Shown: positions 11,865 to 12,021 of the stretch, in pieces | Numbering within the stretch: position 1 is the first letter of the stretch | Layout of the letters: each line of letters begins with the position of its first letter | Position numbers and translations under genes: made by a program | NCBI GenBank assembly: GCA_023460875.1 | Contig: JAEWOQ010000462.1 | Coordinates: 1-12,021, forward strand | Direction: 5' to 3' | Source: Pseudomonadota bacterium | Lineage (GTDB): Bacteria; Myxococcota_A; Polyangia; Polyangiales; Polyangiaceae | Length of the DNA stretch: 12,021 nucleotides | Notes under the pieces: model-generated | The model's input: only the letters and a program-made list of their open reading frames with translations | Databases searched by the model: none | Told to the model about the DNA's origin: nothing

Positions 11865-12021
11865 ATGGGTGACATCGACGATCTCGACCAGGCCCATCAC
11901 CGCGAACCGCCCGGAATGGGGGACGCGACTGATCCGGCTGGGCAGGAAGGCCCACGACCGGCCGCGGAGAGGACCTCCATCCCCCCGGTGACCGCGGCCG
12001 CGGCCCCGCAGGCGCGCCCCC
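11865..12021 (+). CDS. Start of an unidentified protein (runs off right edge)
   Basis: An open frame of 52 codons from ATG 11865 to the window edge begins MGDIDDLDQAHHREPPGMGD and continues as a Pro/Ala/Glu-rich stretch (EGPRPAAERTSIPPVTAAAAP). The N-terminus is acidic and has no signal peptide, so the protein is probably cytosolic or begins with a disordered linker. The start is supported by the TATAGG element 10 nt upstream; no Shine-Dalgarno is present. The family cannot be told from this fragment. Confidence 0.55.
   Translation, partial: MGDIDDLDQAHHREPPGMGDATDPAGQEGPRPAAERTSIPPVTAAAAPQARP

Noticed and set aside
11570..11875. Minus-strand reading frame of 101 aa across the tRNA (contains HSSVGRA...FESCC)
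   Set aside because: The frame reads straight through tRNA-Val; SSVGRA and FES-type peptides are the familiar artefact of translating a tRNA.

Overview
The window is very GC-rich DNA with GC-ending codons, Pro/Ala-rich low-complexity proteins, a MopE-type metal-binding motif and a zinc-ribbon protein of a kind common in large delta-proteobacterial genomes. This points to a Myxococcota chromosome, perhaps Polyangia. That assignment is inference from style and gene families; no rRNA or other taxonomic marker is present. I see no phage, insertion sequence, CRISPR array or resistance cassette.

Layout. (1) Positions 1-326, minus strand: the N-terminal part of a zinc-ribbon/proline-rich protein leaving the left edge, divergent from hisF. 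(2) Positions 393-5340, plus strand: a closely packed run of hisF (histidine biosynthesis), a 469-aa protein of unknown function overlapping hisF by ATGA, an ABC-2 type permease without an ATPase in view, a small three-helix membrane protein with a TPR-like middle, and a Xer-type tyrosine recombinase. Spacing suggests one transcript, with functions that do not form an obvious pathway. (3) Positions 5499-7748, plus strand: a 749-aa membrane enzyme made of a multi-helix membrane domain, a MopE-like calcium/metal motif and an alkaline-phosphatase/sulfatase-fold domain. Its nucleophile position is Thr instead of the sulfatase Cys. (4) Positions 7732-9428, minus strand: two consecutive lipoproteins of the Bor/Iss family joined by an ATGA overlap, followed by a biotin carboxyl carrier-type protein whose 3' end overlaps the phosphatase-fold gene by 17 bp. 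(5) Positions 9499-11544, plus strand: a membrane GT-C-like glycosyltransferase with a C-terminal beta-sandwich module that resembles modules attached to GH32 levanases. (6) Positions 11545-12021: a tRNA-Val(CAC) on the minus strand with encoded CCA, its promoter and a terminator-like hairpin, then the start of another plus-strand gene leaving the right edge.

Working together. The region from about 5.5 to 11.5 kb is dominated by cell-envelope functions: an envelope-modifying transferase-like enzyme, surface lipoproteins and a membrane glycosyltransferase. No single pathway can be shown. A recurring feature is a -10-like hexamer only 8-10 nt before several start codons, which suggests leaderless or nearly leaderless transcripts. 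I do not see an unmistakable new multi-gene system. The best candidates for a second look are the Bor-like lipoprotein pair, the glycosyltransferase/beta-sandwich fusion and the Thr-type phosphatase-fold/MopE fusion.
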